Shown here in pieces: positions 6,805 to 14,761 of a stretch of 23,652 nucleotides of DNA. The notes beneath the pieces are model-generated. The model saw nothing but the letters and a program-made list of their open reading frames with translations. It was not told the DNA's origin and ran no database searches. The number at the start of each line of letters is the position of its first letter. Positions within the stretch are counted from its first letter, which is position 1. This DNA comes from a virus: the IMG/VR virus record IMGVR_UViG_3300011254_000005, positions 1 to 23,652 of that record; one strand, written 5' to 3'. A program made the translations under genes and the position numbers.

Positions 6805-8294
6805 TATTGAACCATATATTGTTTATACTCATCTTCATATGCGTTTTGTAAATATTTTAATTTACGAGCTTCTGCTTCTTGTAATTCTTTTAATACTTTT
6901 TTTAATGTATTTATAGTTTGATTTTTTAAATCTACTTTTACTTGTCCTTCTGAACCTTGAATTTTTTCTCCTTCTACTTCTGTTAATGAACCCATTCCTG
7001 TAGAACCTCCACCAGCTTCTTTTAATTTACCTGTTGCGGACACAAATACTGAACCTTTTAAAGTATTTATTAATCCTATTAATTGTGCAGCTGGGCCACT
7101 TGTGTTAATAAAAGCACTAGCAGAAATACCTCTACCTGTTATATTTAAATCTTCTAATTGTTTATATAATTGTTCTATTTTTGGTAAAGCATCTTTTAGT
7201 GTTGCTATTTTACTTCTAGTTAAATCAAGACTACCTACATCCGTAGATATAATTTGTATATTTTTTCTCTTTTTTTCTTTTGTTTCTTCTGTCTTTTTCT
7301 CTATATCTGCTTGTTCTTTCTTACTTAATCTTGGTTTTACTAAAGTATCATCAGTATCTTTTTGTTTATCTGTTTTAGATTCACCATTTAAAGAATCCAT
7401 AATATCACCAAAACCTAAATCATCCTCTATGATACTTATATCATTTTGTGTAGTATTTATATTATCTTTAGGTATATTCAGTTCATCTGCTAAACGATTT
7501 GCTGTTCTGACTACCTCTTCTATATCATAGTCTCTACCTGCTATATTTGATTTAATAGTAAAATCTGATACATAAGCTTTCATAAACTTGTCCCTTCTTG
7601 ATTCTACTGATTTACTAGTACTTAATCCTGTCGAATCAGTTAATTCATTTCCTTTTAAATCTGTATAATTAACAAAACTACCTCTATCATCTGTTTTCAT
7701 TAATACTGGTACTGCTTCCTCTCCTCTATATAAAGTAACAGGTGTAAGTGTTCCCTGTTTTTGTCTTTTATATAAATCTAAATCATCTGAAGATATCCCA
7801 ACATCTGCCATAGCTTGGTTTTTATTTTCTATTTTATAAGCATTTATAGCACCATTTACAAACCTATCTAAAAAACTAGAATCTTTACCCACTTCTACAC
7901 TAGAAGGTACTGATTGTGGTGTAACTTGTATTTGATTATTAACTATACTACCTTCTGCTGGGCCACCAGTCATTTGCCTTACTTGCCCTGTTTCATCAAA
8001 ATATTTATTGTCTGGTAATTGTTCATTTAGTGCATTTTGTTTTAATAAATCTACAATTTGATTTTCTTGAGCTTGTAAATTTTTTGCTTCTTTTATATTT
8101 GATCTTGCTGTTACACCTTTTAATATTTGTGATGTTAAAGTTCCAATAGGAAAATTACCACCATAAGCTTCTGCTGCATACTGACCTGCGGTGGTACTCA
8201 TTGCTGCCTGTGAATCTCTTGCTGCTTGTCTTAACAACTCTTCTACTAATGGATTTCTTTGTCTGTTAGCAAATGGGTTACTTGTTACTGCCAT
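6804..8294 (-). CDS. Putative internal virion / ejection protein
   Basis: A 496-aa protein without an enzymatic signature. It begins with a Gln/Ala/Arg-rich helical segment (NPLVEELLRQAARDSQAAM). The middle is polar, with a strongly charged stretch near 328-347 (KKEQADIEKKTEETKEKKRK). The last 150 residues are helical and include a Gly-rich turn (GKLKEAGGGSTGMGSLTEVE) and a coiled-coil C-terminus ending DEYKQYMVQ. Such proteins recur beside the S74-domain protein and the large ejection protein in marine podovirus genomes, as I recall. Ejection or internal-core function is inferred from position. Its start lies 2 bases after the stop of the preceding gene. Confidence 0.7.
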   Translation of the reverse strand: MAVTSNPFANRQRNPLVEELLRQAARDSQAAMSTTAGQYAAEAYGGNFPIGTLTSQILKGVTARSNIKEAKNLQAQENQIVDLLKQNALNEQLPDNKYFDETGQVRQMTGGPAEGSIVNNQIQVTPQSVPSSVEVGKDSSFLDRFVNGAINAYKIENKNQAMADVGISSDDLDLYKRQKQGTLTPVTLYRGEEAVPVLMKTDDRGSFVNYTDLKGNELTDSTGLSTSKSVESRRDKFMKAYVSDFTIKSNIAGRDYDIEEVVRTANRLADELNIPKDNINTTQNDISIIEDDLGFGDIMDSLNGESKTDKQKDTDDTLVKPRLSKKEQADIEKKTEETKEKKRKNIQIISTDVGSLDLTRSKIATLKDALPKIEQLYKQLEDLNITGRGISASAFINTSGPAAQLIGLINTLKGSVFVSATGKLKEAGGGSTGMGSLTEVEGEKIQGSEGQVKVDLKNQTINTLKKVLKELQEAEARKLKYLQNAYEDEYKQYMVQ

Positions 8295-8295
8295 A

Positions 8296-9471
8296 TTACA
8301 CTCTTTCCATGTTTATATCTAACTGGTTATAATCTACCATCATGTGTCCAAAGATATTTTCAGATACTGCTGATGGTTTTACTTTTTTAACTTCTTGTGC
8401 CATTACACCAGTGTATTTTTGTGGTGACCAATTATACTCAAACTCATATACATTTAATCCAGATTTAGATTTAGATTTGTATTTAATATTTTTCTTTAAT
8501 CTTCTGTCTGATTTTGATATTCCAGCAGCAGCTATATCTCCAACTGCTTTCATTTTAGCTCCATATCCTGCTATTTGATTTCCATATATATTTGTATCAT
8601 AAGCACCTTGTTGTTGTGTAGCTGCAAAGATTGGCGGTGGAGCTATACTTGTTGCAGGTACATTTAATCCTGTTGTAGCTACACTAGGAGGAGGAGCTGC
8701 TTGTCCTGATAAAGTAGCAATTTCACTAAGTGGTTGACTTCTACTTAGTAAATAATCACTTAATTGTCTATCTCTAATTCTTTCTTGTTCTCCTACTAAT
8801 CCTTGTCCTTCGCCTAATTGATAACTTCTCATACCTGTAGCTCTTTGTAATTGAGCATCAGCAAGTGCTTGTCCTTCTCTAATAGATTCACTAGCTAAAC
8901 CTCTTAATGTGTCTTGATGGCTCATTCTAAGCTCTGCAAGTGCATTGTTATGTGCTACTGAGCCTTCTGGTATACCTGCGTTAATTAATCGTGTTTGTAA
9001 ATCTATAACTTCTTGTTGTTGTGAAGGTTGTATTCTTTCTAATGCTCTATTATAATAATCGCCTTCTACTCTAGTTGCATAACTATTTATATCTTCCATT
9101 GTAGGTAACGCAGTTAAACCACTTCTGTCTATAAGACCTGGTTGTGCTGATAATCCAGATAATGAAAATGTTTCTTGTGGCAAACCTGATAAATAATTAC
9201 TAGCTGTATCTAAATATTTATCAGTAATACCTACTTGTTTTTGTCTTTGATCTTCATACTCAGGAGCTAAACTATATGTTTGTGCAAATCTATCGTTACC
9301 TAAATCTGTTATTAATGTTTGGTCATAAGGAGAAAATACATCAGGTCTATTCATTCTACCTTCTACCCTAGCTGTTTCTACATTAGCTGCTCCTTGAGCT
9401 TCAGCTGCACCTGCATAATCTGGTGCTGGTGGTGGTGATGGAGATTTAAATAAATTTCCTACAAATGCCAT
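8296..9471 (-). CDS. Virion protein with C-terminal S74 intramolecular chaperone
   Basis: A 391-aa protein. The C-terminal 71 residues, starting SDRRLKKNIK at 321 and containing YEFEYNW and TGVMAQEV, form a Peptidase_S74 domain. In that family the domain helps a trimer fold and then cuts itself off in front of the serine. The Ser321/Lys326 pair has the spacing of the known Ser-Lys dyad, so release of about 71 residues is predicted. The N-terminal 320 residues are helical and polar, with Pro-rich linkers (PSPPPAPDY near 11-19, PPPIF near 277-281), rather than the beta-helix of a tailspike. Similar proteins are annotated as tail fibre-domain proteins in marine podoviruses; a tail needle or ejection role is possible. 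Confidence 0.82.
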   Translation of the reverse strand: MAFVGNLFKSPSPPPAPDYAGAAEAQGAANVETARVEGRMNRPDVFSPYDQTLITDLGNDRFAQTYSLAPEYEDQRQKQVGITDKYLDTASNYLSGLPQETFSLSGLSAQPGLIDRSGLTALPTMEDINSYATRVEGDYYNRALERIQPSQQQEVIDLQTRLINAGIPEGSVAHNNALAELRMSHQDTLRGLASESIREGQALADAQLQRATGMRSYQLGEGQGLVGEQERIRDRQLSDYLLSRSQPLSEIATLSGQAAPPPSVATTGLNVPATSIAPPPIFAATQQQGAYDTNIYGNQIAGYGAKMKAVGDIAAAGISKSDRRLKKNIKYKSKSKSGLNVYEFEYNWSPQKYTGVMAQEVKKVKPSAVSENIFGHMMVDYNQLDINMERV

Positions 9472-9806
9472 TATACTTCCTTCCTTAATAAGACTGCTTG
9501 TTTTTTATAACCTTTTAATGCTTTTTCCCAACCCATTCTTCCTAAAATGTCAACATATTTATATTTTTTTTCTTTTGCATAAGTTATAATCTTTTTTTCT
9601 AATTTTTTCAAACTATTTAATTCTCCTCCTGCTAAACCTATACGTAATGCATCTTTGTAATCTGCTGTAATAACTACACTTTGTTCATCCATAAATATTT
9701 GGTATGTTCCATCATCAATACCTTTTTCTATATTTTCTTTTGTTAGATTTTCTCCAATACTTGTCGCTGGTTCTAATAGTTTCCATACTTTGTCTGTAAG
9801 CATCAT
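9471..9806 (-). CDS. Small GNAT-like protein of the internal virion block
   Basis: A 111-aa protein. The first half has IDDGTYQIFMDEQSVVIT, typical of the opening strands of small GNAT-like phage proteins. The second half has ELNSLKKLEKKIITYAKEKK, then YKYVDILGRMGWEKALKGYK, matching the helix and 'GR.GW...L..YG' end of truncated acetyltransferase-like proteins found near ejection proteins. I do not see a complete acetyl-CoA pyrophosphate loop (Q/R-x-x-G-x-G/A), so enzymatic activity is doubtful. It begins MM within the stop of the upstream gene (ATGA overlap) and shares a base with the next start. The assignment to this family is from pattern memory. Confidence 0.7.
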   Translation of the reverse strand: MMLTDKVWKLLEPATSIGENLTKENIEKGIDDGTYQIFMDEQSVVITADYKDALRIGLAGGELNSLKKLEKKIITYAKEKKYKYVDILGRMGWEKALKGYKKQAVLLRKEV

Positions 9807-11374
9807 AAACCTACTCCTTTTTCATAATAAATATCTACACTATGCCATTTAATACTTTGTGCTTGTGTACTAGTTTTAATTCTTATTGCTGCGTTCCATC
9901 CTATATCTGCAACACTTCTCCATACTAATTGAGAAGATATAGTTCCTGCCCATAATCCTACATCCCATGCAGTATTATCCCATTCAGAACCTGTAGTAGT
10001 AGCACTAGATGGTGTATAAGTAGAAGTACCATCATTAAAGTCTACATCAAATCCTATACTAACTGGTAATTGTGCATCTGATGATACAATAGGTCGTATA
10101 GCTGTAAATCTTTTTGATGTACCCCTTCCACCATAATAAACAAATGCTGTTTTTGCACTTCCTTGTATTTGTACTCCTGCATCACTAAATCCACTATCTG
10201 CTTTATATACTTTAGTATTACCACCAAAATATAAATCACCATTTAATAAACCCCAACAGTACGCATCTTGTCCTGTAAATCTACCCCATGCACCTGTGGA
10301 TAAGTTTACTACAAATTGCACAAATTCACCTGATACTCCGTTAGGTATATTAAATAAACCAAACTGTCCTTTAGGATAAATTAATGCTTCCCAACCAAAA
10401 GTAGATTTAAAATTAGTTACTGCTGTTATAATACTGCCACTTATTTTGTCTGATATTGCTTTAGAATAATTAGCTTCATTTTCTGCATACATTTGTGTTA
10501 ATGGCACAAAACCAGATTCTGTAATAACAATTAACTCTGGCCCTACATTAACAACACATCTTTTACCAATAGGCCTTGCTATTTTAAATACACCAACTAA
10601 AGCCCATTTATTAGCATCACTTGGGTCTGTTCCTTGATACACAGCTACTTCACCTTCTGATGTTATAAATGCTATGTAGTCATCCGAACCAGAACCACCA
10701 TCTCTTGTTAAGCTACCAGCTGCTACTAATTTACCACCAAAGTTAAATACACTTCCTAATGGAAATGTAGATACTGTTCCTGCTACTGCATTTATAGGTA
10801 AATAACCAAAACTTAAACTATCATTTATTATAAAAAATAATCGTTCTTTAAATACTGTTACATTGTTTAATGTAGAGCCTGTTACTCCACTTAAAGTAGG
10901 AGTTGCCCATGCACTACCATTATAATGTCTTGGAGCATCAGCACCATTTACTATAAATAAAAATGAACCTCCTGATGTTGTAAAGTTTACAGATTCCCAT
11001 TTAGCATTACTAAGTCCAGTTAAAACTGGAGAATTAGAAACACTTGCCCAACTAGATGTGTCCCATGATGCAGTGTCCCATGATGCTCCTATAGCACCAG
11101 CAGATGTAACGTCATAAATTTCTCCACTACTAGCAGCAAAAAGTTTATTAGCACTAGGAGATTGATATGTTAATAAACTTTGTATTGTGCTAGGCAAACC
11201 AGTTACATGGTTTGTATAACCTTTTCTTAAACTTACATCTGTAGAACCAGGAAAGAAATTATCTAATCGTATAGCATCAGTTTGTGGCATCAAGTCCACA
11301 GCATCTCTTGTGTTTAATCCACCAATAGGTGCAGATTGAGATGTACTTTCTCCTGTAGGATTAAATATTGCCAT
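9803..11374 (-). CDS. Putative tail hub / tail tubular protein (gp10-like)
   Basis: A 523-aa, beta-rich protein opening with FNPTGESTSQSAPIGGLNTR, then VDLMPQTDAIRLDNFFPG and LRKGYTNHV. That start is typical of the tail hub or 'tail tubular protein B' of short-tailed marine phages, often labelled packaged-DNA stabilisation protein gp10-like after P22 gp10 (472 aa). Repeated blade-like segments follow, consistent with a beta-propeller. Two aspartate-tryptophan stretches occur: SWDTASWDTSSWASV near 96-110 and EWDNTAWDVGLWAG near 464-477. It probably caps the portal/adaptor and carries the fibres. Its start lies inside the 57-aa gene upstream (14-base overlap). Confidence 0.8.
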   Translation of the reverse strand: MAIFNPTGESTSQSAPIGGLNTRDAVDLMPQTDAIRLDNFFPGSTDVSLRKGYTNHVTGLPSTIQSLLTYQSPSANKLFAASSGEIYDVTSAGAIGASWDTASWDTSSWASVSNSPVLTGLSNAKWESVNFTTSGGSFLFIVNGADAPRHYNGSAWATPTLSGVTGSTLNNVTVFKERLFFIINDSLSFGYLPINAVAGTVSTFPLGSVFNFGGKLVAAGSLTRDGGSGSDDYIAFITSEGEVAVYQGTDPSDANKWALVGVFKIARPIGKRCVVNVGPELIVITESGFVPLTQMYAENEANYSKAISDKISGSIITAVTNFKSTFGWEALIYPKGQFGLFNIPNGVSGEFVQFVVNLSTGAWGRFTGQDAYCWGLLNGDLYFGGNTKVYKADSGFSDAGVQIQGSAKTAFVYYGGRGTSKRFTAIRPIVSSDAQLPVSIGFDVDFNDGTSTYTPSSATTTGSEWDNTAWDVGLWAGTISSQLVWRSVADIGWNAAIRIKTSTQAQSIKWHSVDIYYEKGVGL

Positions 11375-11534
11375 TATTATTTATTGCTTCGTTTATTGAT
11401 TCATCTAAAGTTTTGTTAAAATCTGGTATATCTAATAATTCTTCTGCTCCTAATTCTTCTGGAGGATTACCACCATATACTAAATCTAAATAATTTTGTC
11501 TTGTTACTGGAATTTTATTTTTTTTCATAAACAT
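11361..11534 (-). CDS. 57-aa conserved acidic protein
   Basis: A small acidic protein reading MFMKKNKIPVTRQNYLDLVY, then GGNPPEELGAEELLDIP. The 'NYL.L.Y.GNPPEEL.AE' pattern is a recurrent small phage protein found beside tail and neck genes; its function is unknown. The frame stays open up to an ATG at 11594, but that start would overlap the upstream gene by 50 bases. I chose the ATG at 11534, 11 bases after the upstream stop, because conserved relatives begin near this 'MFM'. The ribosome binding site is weak (GGGAA about 15 bases upstream), so expression probably relies on coupling. Confidence 0.75.
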   Translation of the reverse strand: MFMKKNKIPVTRQNYLDLVYGGNPPEELGAEELLDIPDFNKTLDESINEAINNNGNI

Positions 11535-11544
11535 AATAGTTTCA

Positions 11545-13461
11545 TTATTCCCAGCTTGGAGGGTTGATTCCCCCTGCTCTTTTTTCAATTTCATCTAACA
11601 CCTCTTGTAATGTTAATTTATCATTTCTGTAATCATACCATAATTTACTTATATTTTCTACATTCTGCTCGTTTTGTTTGTATCCAGAAGTAAATAAACC
11701 TCTTATAGCTTCCCATGTAATAGATTGCATTTCTCTAGGCAGTATATTTCTTTCTTTAGCTGCCTTTCTGTATGCTTCTGCATAAATTCCGTATGTACCT
11801 TTATTACCACTTATAGAAGAATTTTTAGCTGCTCCTTGCCAGTCTTTTTGTCTTTTTCTTATTTCTGGTGATGTTCCAAAGTTGTGATAAACTGTTGTGC
11901 TATTACCACTAACTGGTTGTAGTGTTGCAGCTGCTACTGCGTGTGTATCTATAGTTACATCTCCATTTTTAGAATTAGGAGAAATAATGTTGTTATAAAA
12001 ACTTCTAACTTTATGTCTGTCTCCTAAATGATTAGTAATTTTTTTTGCATCTCCTCCACTATCCATTGATAATAAAGCAGATTTTATCATATGATTACTA
12101 CCCCAACCAATCTTAGCATTTTCTCCTTTATCTGTTTTTACAAATTTTCCAAATTTTCCTTCTGGTGTTAACACTTTAAAACTTTTATCATTATATGTTT
12201 CATCATATACTCTAGTCCATATAGCTTTTGCATCTAAAGAATCTAATTCTGATAGTTTTTTACCATCTATGTTTTTTAACATTTCTTTAAATACTGGTTT
12301 ACCATAAAGCTCTTTAGCTTTACTCATCATTTTTTTATCAAAAATAAAATCTTGTTTATTTTTATTAATATCTAAAACTCTGTAAGCTAAACTAGCATTC
12401 ATGTACCAATCTTTTTGTGGTGATAAAGCTGCTATAGTTCCTGCTACAGATGATGTTGGTATATTAAATTCTTTAGACCATGTATTAGCTACTTTATTAG
12501 CTCCGTCATACCATTTTTTTGATCTTTTTCTAGTGTTTTCTGGAACTTTATCATGCAAATATAATAAATTATTTTTAAGATGGTTAACATAAGTATCTGC
12601 TATTTCATCTGTTGTTTTATTGGTTATTTCATTTAATTTTAAATTTGGATACTCACTAATTATTTTTACATTGGCATCAAATTGAGGTTTTAATATTTTA
12701 CTTTCTGCTAAACCTACATTTAATATATTATTAATGCCATCTTCATTACTATTTACAGCGGTAGGTAATCTAGCAGATATTAATTCTGGTTCTGGAACAA
12801 AAATATTATTTGTATTATTTATTGGTTCAAAATTATTTACTTCTGTTTTAGTAGTAGGAATATCTATATTATCTTCTAATGTTTGTATTTCTGGAGATGT
12901 ATCATTTTTAGGTAATTCTATATCGGTAACGTTAAAACCTTGTGTTTTATCTCCAGTAAAGTTAGCTAATATTTGTTTTCCTGTTTTACTTTGTAAGATT
13001 AGTTTGCCACCTTTTGATAAACCTTTAACTACAAATCCAGCACCTAATAATAATGGAGCTAATGGCCCTGCTACTGCACTACCTAACATTAATCCTTCAC
13101 CTACTGTTCCAGTTCCTGTTAATAATGTTTCTGCTCCTTTTACTAAACCTTCAGTAGTTTTACCTTGTCTTAATAAATCTACTGTAGTATTAAATTGGTC
13201 TCTATAAGATGGTGTATATCCTTGACCTTTTATTACATCAGGTCTATAACCTAATGCTTCTGCTGTGGAGCTTCCTAATAAAAAATCACTTCCTAATTGT
13301 GTACCAAATCTTAAAGCATTAGTAAAAAATTTATTTTTAGGTTTAGGTAAGTTTTGATTTCCTACACCATATTTCAAAGACCTAGCTTGATTATTTATAG
13401 GTTGGCTATTTCTTAATGTATTAGCTATCATTTGTTTTTGTTCTTCTTCATCTATAATCAT
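11545..13461 (-). CDS. Virion-region protein with a putative HhH-glycosylase-like C-terminal domain
   Basis: A 638-aa two-part protein. Residues 1-170 resemble podovirus ejection proteins: polar helices, then a hydrophobic Gly/Ala segment at 118-149 (GEGLMLGSAVAGPLAPLLLG). A low-complexity linker follows (180-260). Residues 280-638 form a conserved phage domain (I recall the label DUF7178) with WYDGANKVANTW (317-328), VAGTIAALSPQKDW (339-352), HKVRSFYNNI (483-492), VTIDTHAVAAA (502-512) and REMQSITWEAIRGLF (576-590). The segments 339-352 and 480-512 look like the helix-hairpin-helix and D-T-H parts of endonuclease III-type glycosylases, with Lys484 and Asp505 as candidate catalytic residues. 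That reading is inference. The gene sits between neck and hub genes and starts in the stop of the 42-aa gene (ATGA). Confidence 0.85.
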   Translation of the reverse strand: MIIDEEEQKQMIANTLRNSQPINNQARSLKYGVGNQNLPKPKNKFFTNALRFGTQLGSDFLLGSSTAEALGYRPDVIKGQGYTPSYRDQFNTTVDLLRQGKTTEGLVKGAETLLTGTGTVGEGLMLGSAVAGPLAPLLLGAGFVVKGLSKGGKLILQSKTGKQILANFTGDKTQGFNVTDIELPKNDTSPEIQTLEDNIDIPTTKTEVNNFEPINNTNNIFVPEPELISARLPTAVNSNEDGINNILNVGLAESKILKPQFDANVKIISEYPNLKLNEITNKTTDEIADTYVNHLKNNLLYLHDKVPENTRKRSKKWYDGANKVANTWSKEFNIPTSSVAGTIAALSPQKDWYMNASLAYRVLDINKNKQDFIFDKKMMSKAKELYGKPVFKEMLKNIDGKKLSELDSLDAKAIWTRVYDETYNDKSFKVLTPEGKFGKFVKTDKGENAKIGWGSNHMIKSALLSMDSGGDAKKITNHLGDRHKVRSFYNNIISPNSKNGDVTIDTHAVAAATLQPVSGNSTTVYHNFGTSPEIRKRQKDWQGAAKNSSISGNKGTYGIYAEAYRKAAKERNILPREMQSITWEAIRGLFTSGYKQNEQNVENISKLWYDYRNDKLTLQEVLDEIEKRAGGINPPSWE

Positions 13462-13586
13462 GTTGTTTTCTTTTTATATCCAGAAGCATATATTGCTTTT
13501 GCTTGTTTATTAGCCTTTGTTTTAGTTTTATATACTTTTCCTTTTGTTCCAAACCTATAACCACCTTTTACTTTTTTAACAGGCAC
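13458..13586 (-). CDS. 42-aa basic protein with GTG start
   Basis: A tiny lysine-rich protein, M(V)PVKKVKGGYRFGTKGKVYK, then TKTKANKQAKAIYASGYKKK. The KGGY.(F/Y)G..GKVYK...A.KQA.AIYASG pattern is, from memory, a frequent small protein of podovirus structural regions. The GTG at 13586 shares its first base with the TAG stop of the upstream gene, and the TGA stop overlaps the next ATG (ATGA), so both junctions support translation. There is no ATG in a sensible place. A DNA- or virion-binding role can only be guessed from charge. Confidence 0.78.
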   Translation of the reverse strand: MPVKKVKGGYRFGTKGKVYKTKTKANKQAKAIYASGYKKKTT

Positions 13587-14041
13587 TACCTAATACCTAA
13601 CATTTTTGCTAATACATTTAATGGTAATTCTTTTAACCTATTTACTAATATGTCTTTACTTCTAATAGGGTCTGAAATCATATCTACACCACTTGGTAAA
13701 GGCATACTATCTTGAGACATACCCCTTTCATTTAATTCATCTCTAAATGGATTTGTTCCTACTTCAGGAACTGTACTCATACTCATATCCCTTTGTCCAT
13801 ATCCAAAACCACCACCAACATTATTAGGGTCTATATTAAGTTGTGCAGGTTGTTTTGTTATACCCATAGCTCTACTTAATACAGTTCCTTCTGGGTTATA
13901 ATCACTATCAATTAAACTTCTAGTAGCATCTTGAAAAGAACCAAACTCAGGTCTATCACCAAAAGCCTGATCTAACATATCTTCTTTCAATGCATCTCTT
14001 CTAAGCTCGTTAGCTAATCTTTCTTTTTCTTCTTCAGTCAT
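13586..14041 (-). CDS. Conserved Met/Asp-rich protein of the neck region
   Basis: A 151-aa protein of unknown function. It begins MTEEEKERLANELRRDALKE, has a polar middle (QATRSLIDSDYN-like and GGGFGYGQRDMSMSTVPEVG), and ends in a helix (RSKDILVNRLKELPLNVLAK). No known catalytic motif is visible. It has a good ribosome binding site (AAAGGTGAG) before the ATG, one of the few internal genes not coupled by overlap. It is placed between the putative head-tail adaptor and the ejection block, so a minor virion role is possible but unproven. Confidence 0.75.
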   Translation of the reverse strand: MTEEEKERLANELRRDALKEDMLDQAFGDRPEFGSFQDATRSLIDSDYNPEGTVLSRAMGITKQPAQLNIDPNNVGGGFGYGQRDMSMSTVPEVGTNPFRDELNERGMSQDSMPLPSGVDMISDPIRSKDILVNRLKELPLNVLAKMLGIR

Positions 14042-14056
14042 AACTCACCTTTATAA

Positions 14057-14761
14057 TTAAAGTGAGAAGTTTCCTTCTGGTTCGTTAACAGGTAGATATA
14101 ATCTGTTTGGTCCTGCCATACGAATGATTTGCTTCGCACCATCTTTGGATTGCTTTTCTGATAATTTCAATCTGTATTCTTGAAACTGGTTATCATAAGG
14201 CAAACCCTTTTGTTTTAAAAATCTCCATATTACACCAAGTGTAATTAAATCTTCGTCTAATACTGTTGTATTTGCATCTGCTGCAAAGCTAGTTGCGTTA
14301 GCTGTTGAGCCAGATGTTATCGCCCAGTTTTTACCTATGTATTCAAAAAACACAGATTCTCCTGCTGGGGGAGCTGGGTGAAATAATAACGCATTACCTC
14401 TTATTCTAAAGTAATTTGTTATACCACTACTAACACTTGCTTTTAGTCTTTGCCATTGTGCGTTGTTAAGTGGTCCGTAATACTTTCTATCTGTGGTTCT
14501 GTTCCACATAGTATCGTTACTAAATCTTAAAAAATCAGTAGCTATGGTACTCATATCTCCTTGCGATTCTGCTGCAAGTGTTGTATGTGCTTCTTCTTTA
14601 ATTAATGTTTGCCAGTCATATCCTGCAACAAGGTTTTTACCTTCTCTATTGGCAGCTGCTAATAATTGTATGTTAGTAGTATCAGTACTACCTACTACAG
14701 TAGAAGGAGAGGGTACTCCTATCTCATTAGCTGCATCTTGGCATATGGTTAATAAACTCAT
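14057..14761 (-). CDS. Putative head-tail adaptor (P22 gp4-like)
   Basis: A 234-aa protein starting MSLLTICQDAANEIGVPSPS. This start (LL.ICQ.AA.EIG...PS.VVGS.D....QLLA.AN.EG..L) is typical of phage head-completion or tail-adaptor proteins that bind below the portal; P22 gp4 has this job but is shorter (166 aa). The middle contains WQTLIKEEAHTT, FLRFSNDTMWNRTTDRKYYG and NYFRIRGNALLFHPAPPAGE, followed by a helical C-terminus with KQKGLPYDNQFQEYRLKLSE. It overlaps the upstream gene by ATGA. Adaptor assignment rests on pattern memory and gene order. Confidence 0.8.
   Translation of the reverse strand: MSLLTICQDAANEIGVPSPSTVVGSTDTTNIQLLAAANREGKNLVAGYDWQTLIKEEAHTTLAAESQGDMSTIATDFLRFSNDTMWNRTTDRKYYGPLNNAQWQRLKASVSSGITNYFRIRGNALLFHPAPPAGESVFFEYIGKNWAITSGSTANATSFAADANTTVLDEDLITLGVIWRFLKQKGLPYDNQFQEYRLKLSEKQSKDGAKQIIRMAGPNRLYLPVNEPEGNFSL

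Noticed and set aside
10054-10242. 62-aa minus-strand frame inside the tail hub gene
   Set aside because: It overlaps fully in another frame with a well-supported 523-aa gene and has no recognisable features.
11361-11594. Longer 77-aa version of the small acidic protein
   Set aside because: It would overlap the upstream gene by 50 bases, and its first 20 residues only mirror that gene in another frame; the start at 11534 fits the family and the spacing.
12734-13207. 157-aa open frame on the plus strand
   Set aside because: It lies antisense to the 638-aa gene, whose frame is better supported; Ser/Phe/Leu-rich shadow frame without its own signals. The same holds for the other plus-strand frames, e.g. 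7102-7530 and 3683-4054.
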